A stretch of DNA of 41,029 nucleotides from HGM04593 sp045631205 (GCA_045631205.1 JAZQUI010000003.1:1-41029); one strand, 5' to 3'; positions 8,047 through 16,214 are shown, counted from the first letter of the stretch. The notes: generated by a model not told the origin, from the sequence alone. A program made the numbers and translations.

Positions 8047-10140
8047 TTACAACTGTGATTCGGGTTGCGACAACAATTTTTCCCACGCAGCCGAAAGCGA
8101 CGGGTCTATTTTGGTAATTATCTTTTCGGCATCCTTTTTCTCCTTATATGAGGCGTTCGAGTATATATTCAACAACTCGTCGTTCTTGTACTCGGTGAGC
8201 AAGCGAGGGAAATAGGCCATAGAACGTGCTTCGTAAGCCTCATTAAGCAAAGTAAGACACTCGTTTATGACATTACGGCCCGATGTAGCATTCTTGTACA
8301 TAGTGTCGAGCCCCAAACGGTGGTACTTATACATAAGCTTGCGCAAGGGTTCAAGAGCACCGTTAAGATAGTCGTTAATGATGGCACTGCGATTGTTTTC
8401 GCTACTCATTGCACGCCAGCCTGCATCGCCCAAAGATTGTGCGTTGGCTGCAATATTTTGAGCCTTGTTTAACCACTCACTGCCACCACGTTCACCCATA
8501 GAGTCCATATCGAAACCTATTATGGTATAGACATAGAAAGCCAAAACTGCCGTGAGGTTGTTGTCGAGGTTATCTTCGTTGAAGTCGATACGGTCGTAAG
8601 GCTGATAGGTAAAAGCTATGGATTTATCTTCGTACTTAAATATTGTGGTGGTGTAATTGGAACCATATACAGGACGAGTACCCTGCACCATAAGCGAGCA
8701 GTTGAAAGTACCGTCGGGTGTGTACTGCTCCACAATAAAAGTAAATGTGCAATCTATACGCTCATACTCCTCATAAGTGTTGCTCGTCCACTTTCTGTCG
8801 TTGATAAATTGCGTCACAGCATCTTCAAGCACCTTGAAAACCTCGGTATTTGCACCCTGCACCTTTGAATGGTTTATGGTAACTTTTGCATTCATCTCCT
8901 CGCCCATTGCCGAAACATGCAATGGCAACAGAAGCATCAGCGCCACAAGAAGAAGCTTGGAAAGGTGAGATACTATATCGTGCGCGACCTCGCGCTTGCT
9001 TTTCAACGGATACTCGGTAACACCATCATTCTCAATTATTGTAACCTTGTTGGTGTCGTGAGCAAAGCCGGCACCTTTGTCTGCAAGAGAGTTGAGAACA
9101 ATGAAGTCGAGGTTCTTTTTTGCCAATTTCTCACGTGCATTGGTCTCTCCGTCATTTGTTTCAAGAGCAAAGCCCACAAGACGCTGGTTATCTCTCTTCT
9201 CTTTGCCAAGCTCGGCTGCAATATCCTTGTTAGGTTCAAGTTCTATGGTCATAGCATCGGCCGTACGCTTGATTTTCTTGTCGGCACATACCGAAGGACG
9301 GTAATCGGCAACAGCTGCACAAAGTATCGCTGCATCACATTCAGGGAATGCGGCTTTTGCAGCCTCGTACATCTCGGCAGCCGACTCCACATTCACACGA
9401 TTTATTGAAGCGTGGGGAGTTGCAAGCGACACGGGACCCGACACAAGGGTAACCTCGGCACCACGGGCGGCACACTCGGCAGCAAGAGCAAATCCCATCT
9501 TGCCCGATGAGTAATTACCAATAAAACGAACAGGGTCTATTTTCTCGTATGTAGGACCGGCTGTTACAAGAATTTTACGACCTTTCAGGAGTGAACTTTC
9601 CAAAAAAAAATCCTTCAAGGCCTTTACAATGTTTTCAGGCTCTTCCATACGCCCCTTGCCACACAAATGGCTGGCAAGCTCACCTGCCGCAGGCTCTATT
9701 ATGCGATTGCCATAACTGCGCAACACATCAATATTTTTCTGTGTCGAGGGGTGGGCATACATATCAAGGTCCATAGCAGGAGCTATGAATACCGGGGCTT
9801 TCATTGAAAGATAGGTGGTAACAAGCAGGTTGTCGGCAATGCCCGAAGCCATCTTGCCAAGCGTTGACGCTGTGGCAGGAGCTATTATCATAGCGTCGGC
9901 CCACAAGCCGAGCTCCACGTGGCTATGCCACTCGCCGCTGTTGGTATTAAAGAAGTCGCACAAAACAGCACGACCAGAAAGGGTTGAAAGAGTAAGTGGG
10001 GTTATGAATTCTTTGCCAGAAGGAGTCATCACCACCTGCACCTCGGCACCCTCCTTCACCAATAGACGAACAAGTATTGCCGCCTTGTAAGCAGCAATAC
10101 TTCCCGTAACTCCTAAAACTATTTTTTTTCCTTTGAGCAT
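8047..10140 (-). CDS. coaBC: CoaBC (phosphopantothenoylcysteine decarboxylase/synthetase) fused in frame to a DUF4835 exported protein
   Basis: Residues 1-180 are the flavoprotein decarboxylase CoaC, with GVTGSIAAYKA near 10, the catalytic-type HVELG near 74 and PAMDLDMYAHP near 121. Residues 186-394 are the synthetase CoaB, with VTAGPTYEKIDPVRFIGNYSS split around 192-212 and GKMGFALA near 213. Together they make phosphopantetheine for coenzyme A in the cytoplasm. Where CoaBC should end (VAHDIVSHLS, about 394) the frame continues into a hydrophobic stretch, LLLVALMLLLPLHVSA, that looks like a complete signal peptide, and then into a DUF4835 domain (about 412-697). DUF4835 is a secreted Bacteroidota family normally encoded by its own gene beside coaBC. 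There is no stop at the junction and no well-placed ATG. If translated as read, this is a cytoplasmic enzyme joined to an exported domain. A real fusion, loss of stop and start, or a sequence error are all possible. Confidence 0.85.
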   Translation of the reverse strand: MLKGKKIVLGVTGSIAAYKAAILVRLLVKEGAEVQVVMTPSGKEFITPLTLSTLSGRAVLCDFFNTNSGEWHSHVELGLWADAMIIAPATASTLGKMASGIADNLLVTTYLSMKAPVFIAPAMDLDMYAHPSTQKNIDVLRSYGNRIIEPAAGELASHLCGKGRMEEPENIVKALKDFFLESSLLKGRKILVTAGPTYEKIDPVRFIGNYSSGKMGFALAAECAARGAEVTLVSGPVSLATPHASINRVNVESAAEMYEAAKAAFPECDAAILCAAVADYRPSVCADKKIKRTADAMTIELEPNKDIAAELGKEKRDNQRLVGFALETNDGETNAREKLAKKNLDFIVLNSLADKGAGFAHDTNKVTIIENDGVTEYPLKSKREVAHDIVSHLSKLLLVALMLLLPLHVSAMGEEMNAKVTINHSKVQGANTEVFKVLEDAVTQFINDRKWTSNTYEEYERIDCTFTFIVEQYTPDGTFNCSLMVQGTRPVYGSNYTTTIFKYEDKSIAFTYQPYDRIDFNEDNLDNNLTAVLAFYVYTIIGFDMDSMGERGGSEWLNKAQNIAANAQSLGDAGWRAMSSENNRSAIINDYLNGALEPLRKLMYKYHRLGLDTMYKNATSGRNVINECLTLLNEAYEARSMAYFPRLLTEYKNDELLNIYSNASYKEKKDAEKIITKIDPSLSAAWEKLLSQPESQL

Positions 10141-10143
10141 TTT

Positions 10144-10911
10144 CTATTTATTAAATTCACGAAGTTTTATCCTCGTCAACACCTGTTTGGTGTTAAGCGG
10201 GAAATCGCCGTTCATCATCCAGCCATAGTAACCGGGGTCGCGACGCAACACTTCGGCCACGCTCTCGCCTTTGTATTTTCCAAAGTTGAATACCTCGCAG
10301 CCATTGTCGTCGTAAACAAAACGACCGGCAAAATCGACATTGCGGGTAAACGAAGACTCCTTGGCAAGGGCAGCCACATCGTTCTCCATATCGTCGTAGT
10401 GGTCAAGCTGCGCTTTCAGCACCTCATAAGTAGCACGTGTGTCGGCAAGCGCACTATGAGCATTGTCAAACTCTGTACCGCAATAGAACTTATGCGCAGC
10501 CGAAAGGGTGCGGGGCTCACGCTTATGATAAAGCACCTGCACATCTATCGCGTGGTGACGGGTAAGGTCTATGTCAACCTGCGCACGCAAGAACTCTTCG
10601 GCAAGCAAGGGAAGGTCGAAGCGGTTTGAATTGAAGCCCGCCAAATCGCAACCCTCAAAGTCGGATGCAATCTCCTTGGCAACCTCCTTGAAAGAGGGGC
10701 AATCCTTTACATCTTCGTCGTAGATTCCGTGCACAGCCGACGCACCTTCGGGTATATGCATACCGGGGTTTATGCGGCGTGTACACTCTTTCTCGCTACC
10801 GTCGGGAAAAACTTTTATATAGCATATCTCCACAATTCTGTCCTTTGAAATATCAACTCCTGTTGTTTCAAGGTCGAAGAACACAAGTGGATTTTTAAGA
10901 TTCAGTTTCAT
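10144..10911 (-). CDS. DnaQ-like 3'-5' exonuclease (DEDDh)
   Basis: The 255-residue protein has the three exonuclease motifs of the DnaQ/RNase T superfamily: FDLETTG (Asp13, Glu15), FNSNRFDLPLL and HSALADTRAT with the DEDDh histidine. The C-terminal 45 residues (VFNFGKYKGESVAEV, then a GYYGWMM segment) match the small ExoX-like C-terminal domain. It may act as a proofreading or repair exonuclease. The location directly after dnaN suggests a link to replication, but polymerase III epsilon function is not shown. It is spaced 6 nt from dnaN and 3 nt from coaBC, inside the same operon. Confidence 0.88.
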   Translation of the reverse strand: MKLNLKNPLVFFDLETTGVDISKDRIVEICYIKVFPDGSEKECTRRINPGMHIPEGASAVHGIYDEDVKDCPSFKEVAKEIASDFEGCDLAGFNSNRFDLPLLAEEFLRAQVDIDLTRHHAIDVQVLYHKREPRTLSAAHKFYCGTEFDNAHSALADTRATYEVLKAQLDHYDDMENDVAALAKESSFTRNVDFAGRFVYDDNGCEVFNFGKYKGESVAEVLRRDPGYYGWMMNGDFPLNTKQVLTRIKLREFNK

Positions 10912-10917
10912 TGGCTG

Positions 10918-12045
10918 TTATTCTGTAAGCATCATGGGCATAAGCAACATCAACAACTCCTGTTTGTCGTCCTGCTCGGCGGGAACAATGACACCTGCAC
11001 GTGAAGGATCGGCAAGTTCAATTACCACGTCCTGACCGGGAAGGTTATTGAGAATGTCGATGAGGAATGAAGCACGGAAACCTATGTTCATTGAAGCACC
11101 CTCGTAGTTGCAAGTTATGCTCTCCTCGGCCGATGTTGAGAAGTCTGTATCCTGTGCCGAGATTACAATCTTGTTATTCTCGAGGTGGAGCTTTATGAGA
11201 CTCGCCTGTGATGAGAAGATTGCCACACGACGCAATGCGCTAATGAAAGCAGCACGGTCGACAGTGAGTTTGTGGGGGTTGTTCTGCGGGATAACAGAGT
11301 TGTAATTGGGATAACGACCATCGTAAAGGCGTGAAACGAGCTTATACTCACCAAGTGTGAAGATAACAAAGCGACCGTCGAACTCAACACCAACCTCTTC
11401 CTGCTCGTCCTTGCCAAGAATGTTCTTCAACAAGTTTGCGGGCTTTTTGGGAAGGATGAAAGCCGACTTCTCGGCACCTGTAACAGAGTAGTCGCGGAAA
11501 CGAACCAATTTGTGACCGTCAGAAGCCACAAGTGTTATTGACTCGGGAGTGAAATCGAAATAAACACCGCTCATCATACGACGAACATCATCGTCGGCTG
11601 CCGAAGCGAAGATTGAACGTGAGATTCCGCCTGAAAGCACCGATGCCGCAGCCGAAATCTTAACAGCATTCTCGCCCAACACGGCAGCAGCGGGATATTC
11701 GTTACCATCGTGAGCAACAAGGCTGTACTTACCATTCAAATAGTATATTGTAACCTCAAGAGTATCTTTGTTCACCTCGAAACGCACAGGCTGCTCCGAA
11801 ATCTCCTTCAAAGAGTCGATTAGGATTTTTGCCGATATTGCAAAAGTGAAATCCTCGGAACACTCTACAACCTCGAAAGAGGTGTTGAAAGTATTGTCGG
11901 GGTCCGAAGCTGTAAGAGTAAGCACATTACCCTGAAGTTCGAACAAAATACAATCCAAAATAGCGATAGGATTCTTGGAATTCAAAACTCTGCTGATAGC
12001 CTGCAAACGAGAAGACAACAGAGAACTCGATACTGTAAAATTCAT
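10918..12045 (-). CDS. dnaN: DNA polymerase III beta subunit (sliding clamp)
   Basis: The 375-residue clamp has the normal three-domain length. It begins MNFTVSSSLLSSRLQ and contains LTASDPDNTF, VLSGGISRSIFA, MSGVYFDF and LVASDGHKL, and ends in LMLLMPMMLTE, as expected for a clamp C-terminus. It forms a homodimeric ring that tethers polymerases and repair enzymes to DNA. It is the first gene of the five-gene minus-strand operon dnaN, exonuclease, coaBC::DUF4835, recN, rlmB. Confidence 0.96.
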   Translation of the reverse strand: MNFTVSSSLLSSRLQAISRVLNSKNPIAILDCILFELQGNVLTLTASDPDNTFNTSFEVVECSEDFTFAISAKILIDSLKEISEQPVRFEVNKDTLEVTIYYLNGKYSLVAHDGNEYPAAAVLGENAVKISAAASVLSGGISRSIFASAADDDVRRMMSGVYFDFTPESITLVASDGHKLVRFRDYSVTGAEKSAFILPKKPANLLKNILGKDEQEEVGVEFDGRFVIFTLGEYKLVSRLYDGRYPNYNSVIPQNNPHKLTVDRAAFISALRRVAIFSSQASLIKLHLENNKIVISAQDTDFSTSAEESITCNYEGASMNIGFRASFLIDILNNLPGQDVVIELADPSRAGVIVPAEQDDKQELLMLLMPMMLTE

Positions 12046-12106
12046 AATATATCTAAATTTAATTTATTGACTTTAACTACTCGCGCGTACGCGCATTGCA
12101 TAGTTA

Positions 12107-12114
12107 CAAAGATA
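12107..12114 (-). promoter_or_regulatory. putative dnaN operon -7 element
   Basis: TATCTTTG on the minus strand matches TAnnTTTG exactly, 61 nt before the dnaN ATG. Only a weak T-rich -33 (TTTTAC) is found at the expected spacing. Confidence 0.45.
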
Positions 12115-12154
12115 AGATTAAATACAATATAGAGCGTAAAATATGAGAAAAAAA

Positions 12155-12186
12155 ATTGCTTTTCGAGCGGAAATGAACTATTTTCG
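12155..12186 (+). promoter_or_regulatory. promoter of the DUF3127 gene
   Basis: ATTG at 12155-12158 is followed after 20 bp by TATTTTCG at 12179-12186. The ATG of the next gene follows 20 nt later, so the leader is very short. It is divergent from the dnaN promoter. Confidence 0.45.
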
Positions 12187-12206
12187 CAAAGTATTTGAAA
12201 AGAATT

Positions 12207-12578
12207 ATGGAAATAACAGGAAAAATCATTGCAGTACTGCCCGAGAGAGGCGGTACATCGAAAACCGGTAACGAGTGGAAAATGCAGGAATATGTAATTG
12301 AAACACACGAGCAATACCCCAAGAAAGTTTGTTTCAACGTATTCGGCGCCGACAAAATAGCACAGTTCAACATTCAGGCAGGAGACGAACTCACAGTCTC
12401 TTTTGACATAAACGCCCGCGAATATAACGGCCGCTGGTACAACGACATACGTGCTTGGCGCGTAGAGCGTGGCACAGCCCCTGCCGGCATGCCTGCCGAC
12501 GCTCCCACCTTCGATGCTCCCAAAACAAAAATTGAGGACTTCGGCAACGACAACAACCCCGACGATCTCCCCTTCTAA
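12207..12578 (+). CDS. DUF3127 protein, OB-fold-like with SSB-style C-terminal tip
   Basis: The 123-residue protein belongs to the DUF3127 family of Bacteroidota. It begins MEITGKIIAVLPERGGTS and shows alternating beta-strand character through KKVCFNVFG and DELTVSFDINAREYNGRWYNDIRAWRV, an order that resembles an OB fold. A Pro/Ala-rich linker follows, then an acidic tail ending NPDDLPF. That end closely resembles the DDIPF tip by which single-stranded-DNA-binding proteins (SSB) recruit partners. The function is unproven. The ATG at 12207 is preferred to a TTG four codons upstream. It is divergent from dnaN and ends in a terminator shared with rho. Confidence 0.8.
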   Translation: MEITGKIIAVLPERGGTSKTGNEWKMQEYVIETHEQYPKKVCFNVFGADKIAQFNIQAGDELTVSFDINAREYNGRWYNDIRAWRVERGTAPAGMPADAPTFDAPKTKIEDFGNDNNPDDLPF

Positions 12579-12597
12579 AAAAGTTGAGCATCACATA

Positions 12598-12636
12598 TAA
12601 CAAGAGAGGCGCACCAGCGGTGTGCCTCTCTTGTTA
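12598..12636. terminator. bidirectional intrinsic terminator between the DUF3127 gene and rho
   Basis: Arms 12598-12614 and 12620-12636 form a 17-bp stem with one G-T wobble and a 5-nt loop. The stop codons of the two convergent genes lie 20 and 28 nt away. The stem base is A/T rich on both sides, but uninterrupted U-runs are short. Confidence 0.75.
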
Positions 12637-12663
12637 TATTCAATTGAAGGTTTTCAACAAACA

Positions 12664-14571
12664 TCAAGAGTTCATACTCATAAGGAACTCGCCGTTGTCC
12701 TTTGTCTTTTCAAGGCGGTCCTTAACAAACTCCATAGCCTCCATAGATGTCATATCGGCAAGATATTTGCGCAAAATCCACATACGGTCGAGTGTCTGCT
12801 TGTCAAGCAAAAGATCGTCGCGACGTGTGCTCGAAGCAATGATATTCACAGCAGGGAAAATACGTTTGTTGCTCAATGTACGGTCGAGCTGAAGCTCCAT
12901 ATTACCCGTACCTTTAAACTCCTCAAAAATCACCTCATCCATCTTGGAACCGGTGTCTATAAGAGCTGTGGCAATTATGGTCAACGAACCGCCGTTCTCT
13001 ATGTTACGCGCAGCTCCGAAGAAGCGTTTGGGCTTGTGAAGAGCATTTGCATCGACACCACCCGAAAGTACTTTACCAGATGCAGGCGAAACGGTATTGT
13101 AAGCGCGAGCAAGACGTGTGATAGAGTCGAGGAAAATAACTACGTCGTGACCACACTCAACCATACGCTTGGCACGTTCAAGCACTATGCCGGCAATCTT
13201 TACATGGCGCTCTGCGGGCTCATCAAAGGTTGATGCAATAACCTCGGCATTTACACTGCGAGCCATATCGGTAACCTCCTCGGGACGCTCGTCGATGAGC
13301 AGCATAATCATATATGCTTCGGGGTGGTTAGCAGCAATTGCATTCGCTATATCTTTGAGAAGCATTGTTTTACCAGTCTTTGGCTGTGCTACAATGAGCG
13401 CACGCTGTCCCTTGCCGATAGGTGAAAAAAGATCGACTACACGAGCCGACATATTGTCGTAATTGCCCGAGCAGAGGGTGAATTTTTCTTCGGGGAAGAG
13501 GGGTACAAGATTGTCGAACGACACACGGTCGCGTACAAGTTCGGGAGCCAGACCGTTTATCTTGTTCACCTTAACAAGAGGGAAATATTTTTCTCCGGCA
13601 CTTGCAGGACGTATTATACCCTCAACAACATCACCGGTTTTAAGACCATAGAGTTTTATCTGCGACTGCGATACATAGACATCGTCGGGTGAAGAGAGAT
13701 AGTTGTAATCGGACGAGCGCAGAAAACCGTAGTTGTCGGGCATTGTCTCCAACACACCCTCAACGCGCAATACATCGGCAAAGTCATATTGAGGCTGCTC
13801 AACATGCTCCTGGCGAGGTTTGTCGCCACGCTGGTGACGCTGCTGGTTCTTGTCATTCTTTGCATTCTGCAGCTCCTGACGATTCTTTTCAAACTTCTCC
13901 ACGAGTTCCACAGGAACCTCTTTATTCTCAACAGGAAGTTCCTCTATTGCCACAAAGGCTTCACCACCCTCTTCGGGGGTGGCTGCAACCTCGTCAACTC
14001 TATTTTCGGGCATAGCGGGCTTAATCTCCTCCTGCTTTTTCGATTTGCGGCCACGTTTCTTGGGCGCAGGTTCTGCAACCTCGGCCTTAACGGGCTCTAC
14101 GGGAGCTTCGGGCATTGTTTCCACTACAGACTCAACAACCGAAACCTGTGTGTTTTCCTGTTTTTTTGATTTACGGCCACGCTTCTTGGGTGCAGGTTCC
14201 GCAACTTCGGCTTTAACAGGCTCTACAAACACAGCTTTGGGCTCCTCTATCTTTGTTTGAAGTTCTTCTGTGATTGTCTTCTTCGGCTCGTTCTGGTCGA
14301 GTTTCACAGCCTTGTCGCCGGTTGCAGTATAAACCTTGTTTGAGGCATCGGGCTGTATTCTGTTGCGACGATGCTCACGACGATGCATTCTTGTCTCCTC
14401 CTTAACCACAGCCGGAGCACCTGCCTGACTGTTTTGCAGCGCCTGACCATCGAGAATACGATAAATTAAGGAATCTCTGTCCAAAGACTTTACGCCTTTT
14501 ATTCCCAAATTCTGAGCAATCGATTGCAAGTCGGCAATCTCTTTACTTCTTAATTGTTCAATATGATACAT
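12664..14571 (-). CDS. rho: transcription termination factor Rho with long disordered insert
   Basis: Rho is a hexameric RNA-dependent ATPase that ends transcription. This protein has 635 residues against about 420 in E. coli. Residues 1-45 are the Rho N-terminal helical domain. About 50-262 are low-complexity and strongly charged, rich in Glu, Lys, Pro and Ala. The RNA-binding cold-shock fold follows (about 266-335, with DNYGFLRS). The ATPase core shows Walker A AQPKTGKT near 395, Walker B VVIFLDSIT near 477 and the Q-loop region VSPASGKVLSGGVDANALH. The insert contains two copies of a 21-residue unit, 42 residues apart, each holding the AT-hook-like KKRGRKSKK. Long disordered inserts are known in Bacteroidota Rho; in B. 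thetaiotaomicron the insert drives condensate formation. The gene stands alone with a structured leader. Confidence 0.95.
   Translation of the reverse strand: MYHIEQLRSKEIADLQSIAQNLGIKGVKSLDRDSLIYRILDGQALQNSQAGAPAVVKEETRMHRREHRRNRIQPDASNKVYTATGDKAVKLDQNEPKKTITEELQTKIEEPKAVFVEPVKAEVAEPAPKKRGRKSKKQENTQVSVVESVVETMPEAPVEPVKAEVAEPAPKKRGRKSKKQEEIKPAMPENRVDEVAATPEEGGEAFVAIEELPVENKEVPVELVEKFEKNRQELQNAKNDKNQQRHQRGDKPRQEHVEQPQYDFADVLRVEGVLETMPDNYGFLRSSDYNYLSSPDDVYVSQSQIKLYGLKTGDVVEGIIRPASAGEKYFPLVKVNKINGLAPELVRDRVSFDNLVPLFPEEKFTLCSGNYDNMSARVVDLFSPIGKGQRALIVAQPKTGKTMLLKDIANAIAANHPEAYMIMLLIDERPEEVTDMARSVNAEVIASTFDEPAERHVKIAGIVLERAKRMVECGHDVVIFLDSITRLARAYNTVSPASGKVLSGGVDANALHKPKRFFGAARNIENGGSLTIIATALIDTGSKMDEVIFEEFKGTGNMELQLDRTLSNKRIFPAVNIIASSTRRDDLLLDKQTLDRMWILRKYLADMTSMEAMEFVKDRLEKTKDNGEFLMSMNS
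14031..14226 (-). repeat. in-gene duplication within the Rho disordered region
   Basis: Segments 14031-14100 and 14157-14226 are two copies, 126 bp apart, of the same 70-bp coding unit. The encoded 21-residue core (residues 119-139 and 161-181) is identical, while the DNA differs mostly at third codon positions. The protein sequence is therefore under selection and the duplication is not recent. Confidence 0.85.
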
Positions 14572-14589
14572 AGATAATACGAATAATGC

Positions 14590-14614
14590 TTAACCCATAC
14601 AGAAACGGGGTTAA
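14590..14614 (-). promoter_or_regulatory. hairpin in rho leader, near start codon
   Basis: TTAACCC and GGGTTAA (arms 14608-14614 and 14590-14596 on the minus strand) form a perfect 7-bp stem with an 11-nt loop, ending 19 nt before the rho ATG. It could affect translation initiation. Confidence 0.5.
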
Positions 14615-14656
14615 TTCACTATATGAAATAAGTTTTTAGATTCTTTTTTAAGAAAA

Positions 14657-14681
14657 GAACACACATTCGCACCGTGTGTTC
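14657..14681 (-). promoter_or_regulatory. terminator-like hairpin in rho leader (possible attenuator)
   Basis: On the minus strand GAACACAC and GTGTGTTC form a perfect 8-bp stem with a 9-nt loop, immediately followed by TTTTCTT. It lies between the putative rho promoter and the start codon, where premature termination would control rho. E. coli rho is also autoregulated in its leader; that this element works the same way is inference. Confidence 0.5.
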
Positions 14682-14693
14682 ACATTTATAATG

Positions 14694-14701
14694 CAAATAT
14701 A
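14694..14701 (-). promoter_or_regulatory. putative rho -7 element
   Basis: TATATTTG on the minus strand matches TAnnTTTG exactly. The -33 is poor, only a T-run that belongs to the hairpin at 14718-14740. Predicted leader length is about 115 nt. Confidence 0.4.
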
Positions 14702-14717
14702 ATGTATTTTGTTCTAA

Positions 14718-14740
14718 AAAAATGCCTTCAAGGCATCTTT
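14718..14740 (-). terminator. intrinsic terminator upstream of rho
   Basis: On the minus strand arms 14740-14732 and 14726-14718 form a 9-bp stem with one G-U pair and a 5-nt loop, followed by a U-run that runs into the stem base. It probably backs up the terminator at 14795-14826 and insulates rho from the long operon upstream. Confidence 0.6.
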
Positions 14741-14794
14741 ATTTAGTTTTTTTCACATTTTCGCAACCCTGTACGCCATTTTGAGAAAAAAGAA

Positions 14795-14826
14795 CCAAAT
14801 AATGGCTATTAATCGCCATTATTTGG
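14795..14826 (-). terminator. terminator of the SusCD/protease operon
   Basis: CCAAATAATGGC (14795-14806) and GCCATTATTTGG (14815-14826) form a perfect 12-bp stem with an 8-nt loop. On the minus strand it is followed by TTCTTTTTTCTC, as for an intrinsic terminator. It lies about 80 nt past the last gene of the operon. Confidence 0.75.
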
Positions 14827-14904
14827 TGTATGAGGGAGTAGATTAAAGAGTTGCATTAAATGCAGAGACCTCTTTTCTCCTTTTTGCAGTGCATGCACTC
14901 TTTA

Positions 14905-15387
14905 TTACTCGGTAATCTCTACGGGAGAAGATGCATTATCCTTTATTTCAGCGGGAATCTCACTCACGCGAGTATAAACCTGCACCTCGGAAGAGTTTCC
15001 ATCAACAGTGAGCACCATACTGTTCGAGTAAAGGGTAACAATATAGTCGTTGTTCCAAAAACCGCTGTCGTAATCATATTTACCGCTTAATATGGTACCT
15101 TTGTAATAATCGCTTTCGAGAGTAAATGTACCGGTAATAACACGAGGATACATACTATCGTAATGCTGATATATTTTGAACTTTCTGTCGCGGCGGATAA
15201 GTTCAAGATACACAACGGGAGTCTGTGAGCTACCGCTCCAGCTCTTGAGTTTCCAAATACCCGAAATGTTGTTAGGAGTCACCTCAACAGGGAGGGCAGT
15301 GGTTGTCATAGCCTCATCGTCATTGGAACAACCTTGCAAAGGCAACAGCAACAAAGAGAGCAACATAAGTTTAAAAAAATTCTTCAT
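14905..15387 (-). CDS. small surface lipoprotein, lipocalin-like
   Basis: The 160-residue protein starts with a lipoprotein signal peptide ending LPLQGC. The Cys is followed by SNDDE, an acidic stretch typical of Bacteroidota lipoproteins sent to the cell surface. The mature part opens with ISGIWKLKSWSG and continues as alternating beta strands (FKIYQHY, VITGTFTL, YIVTLYSNSMVLTV), which resembles the lipocalin-like domains common in Bacteroidales lipoproteins. Ligand and role are unknown. It is the last gene of the operon beginning at susC, 21 nt after the DUF1573 gene, and is followed by two terminators. Confidence 0.65.
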   Translation of the reverse strand: MKNFFKLMLLSLLLLPLQGCSNDDEAMTTTALPVEVTPNNISGIWKLKSWSGSSQTPVVYLELIRRDRKFKIYQHYDSMYPRVITGTFTLESDYYKGTILSGKYDYDSGFWNNDYIVTLYSNSMVLTVDGNSSEVQVYTRVSEIPAEIKDNASSPVEITE

Positions 15388-15408
15388 ATCTCTTATTTTT
15401 ATTCGTTA

Positions 15409-16197
15409 TTATTCTATAATTGCTTTTATCGTACGCGAGGAGATGCTACCGGCAACCCCTTCGATTATTATTGAAAAACGCACAGTATCGGACGATATGC
15501 GTGGAACGCTGTCTGGATTTATCGAAATTACGATATCACCCTCGTCCGCGGGTTTCAACACCCTGGGTTCGGTGGTAAAAGTGGCATAGGACGGCAGCAA
15601 GGCCGAACTCAACTGCATGGGAGTGGTTCCGACATTGGCACAGGGTATGCGTGCCGAAATGCGACCGTTTTTAAAGACCACCTGCTTGCGTTTCAGTTTC
15701 AGGTCCCCCATCGCATATGGGAGATGACTCCACTCATCATCGTCCACAACATTTCCAAGGAGCGTGAGCTTTGCAACGGGCCTGCGTCCCGTGCGGTCGG
15801 TATATACAAAAGCCCCTGTATCGATGGTGCCTTCGCGACCTTTGGGGTTGTATCTCACAACAATCCTTGAACTTGCACCGGGAGCGACGGGACTTTTGTC
15901 AAACTCTGCCGCCGTGCAACCACAATGTGTCGTAACATTGGTGATTGTTACAACCGAGTCGCTTACATTACGAAATGTAAACGTAACAACACGCACAGTG
16001 TCGCTATCGTGCAAAGTTCCCATGTTCTCCTTTAACTTGTCAAAGGAGAGCCACTTTCCTGCTTTATCGTCCACGCGCAATTCCGGAATAGATGCGCCAG
16101 CCTTACGGGGAAGGCTTTTTGCGACCTGCGCCCCCACCTGCAACGAGGTAAGGAGAAAGATAATCGCAAAAAGATATGTAGCCGTCACTCTATTCAT
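15409..16197 (-). CDS. secreted DUF1573 protein
   Basis: The 262-residue protein has a Sec signal peptide ending VGAQ and one clear DUF1573 domain (about residues 60-150) with TFTFRNVSDSVVTITNV, the conserved HCGCTAAEF and VRYNPKGREG. This is an Ig-like fold found in many Bacteroidota exported proteins, with no assigned activity. A second beta-rich region, about 160-262, resembles a further Ig-like domain (VVFKNGRISARIPCANVGTTPM). It sits 17 nt downstream of the S8 protease gene, so co-expression with the protease is likely. Confidence 0.8.
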   Translation of the reverse strand: MNRVTATYLFAIIFLLTSLQVGAQVAKSLPRKAGASIPELRVDDKAGKWLSFDKLKENMGTLHDSDTVRVVTFTFRNVSDSVVTITNVTTHCGCTAAEFDKSPVAPGASSRIVVRYNPKGREGTIDTGAFVYTDRTGRRPVAKLTLLGNVVDDDEWSHLPYAMGDLKLKRKQVVFKNGRISARIPCANVGTTPMQLSSALLPSYATFTTEPRVLKPADEGDIVISINPDSVPRISSDTVRFSIIIEGVAGSISSRTIKAIIE

Positions 16198-16214
16198 AAA
16201 TTCAGCGTGTATTA

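Noticed and set aside
8869..9408. 179-codon plus-strand frame opposite coaBC
   Set aside because: It is antisense to the conserved CoaB region and has no domain.
12622..13233. 203-codon plus-strand frame opposite rho
   Set aside because: It starts in the terminator and runs antisense to the conserved ATPase core of rho.
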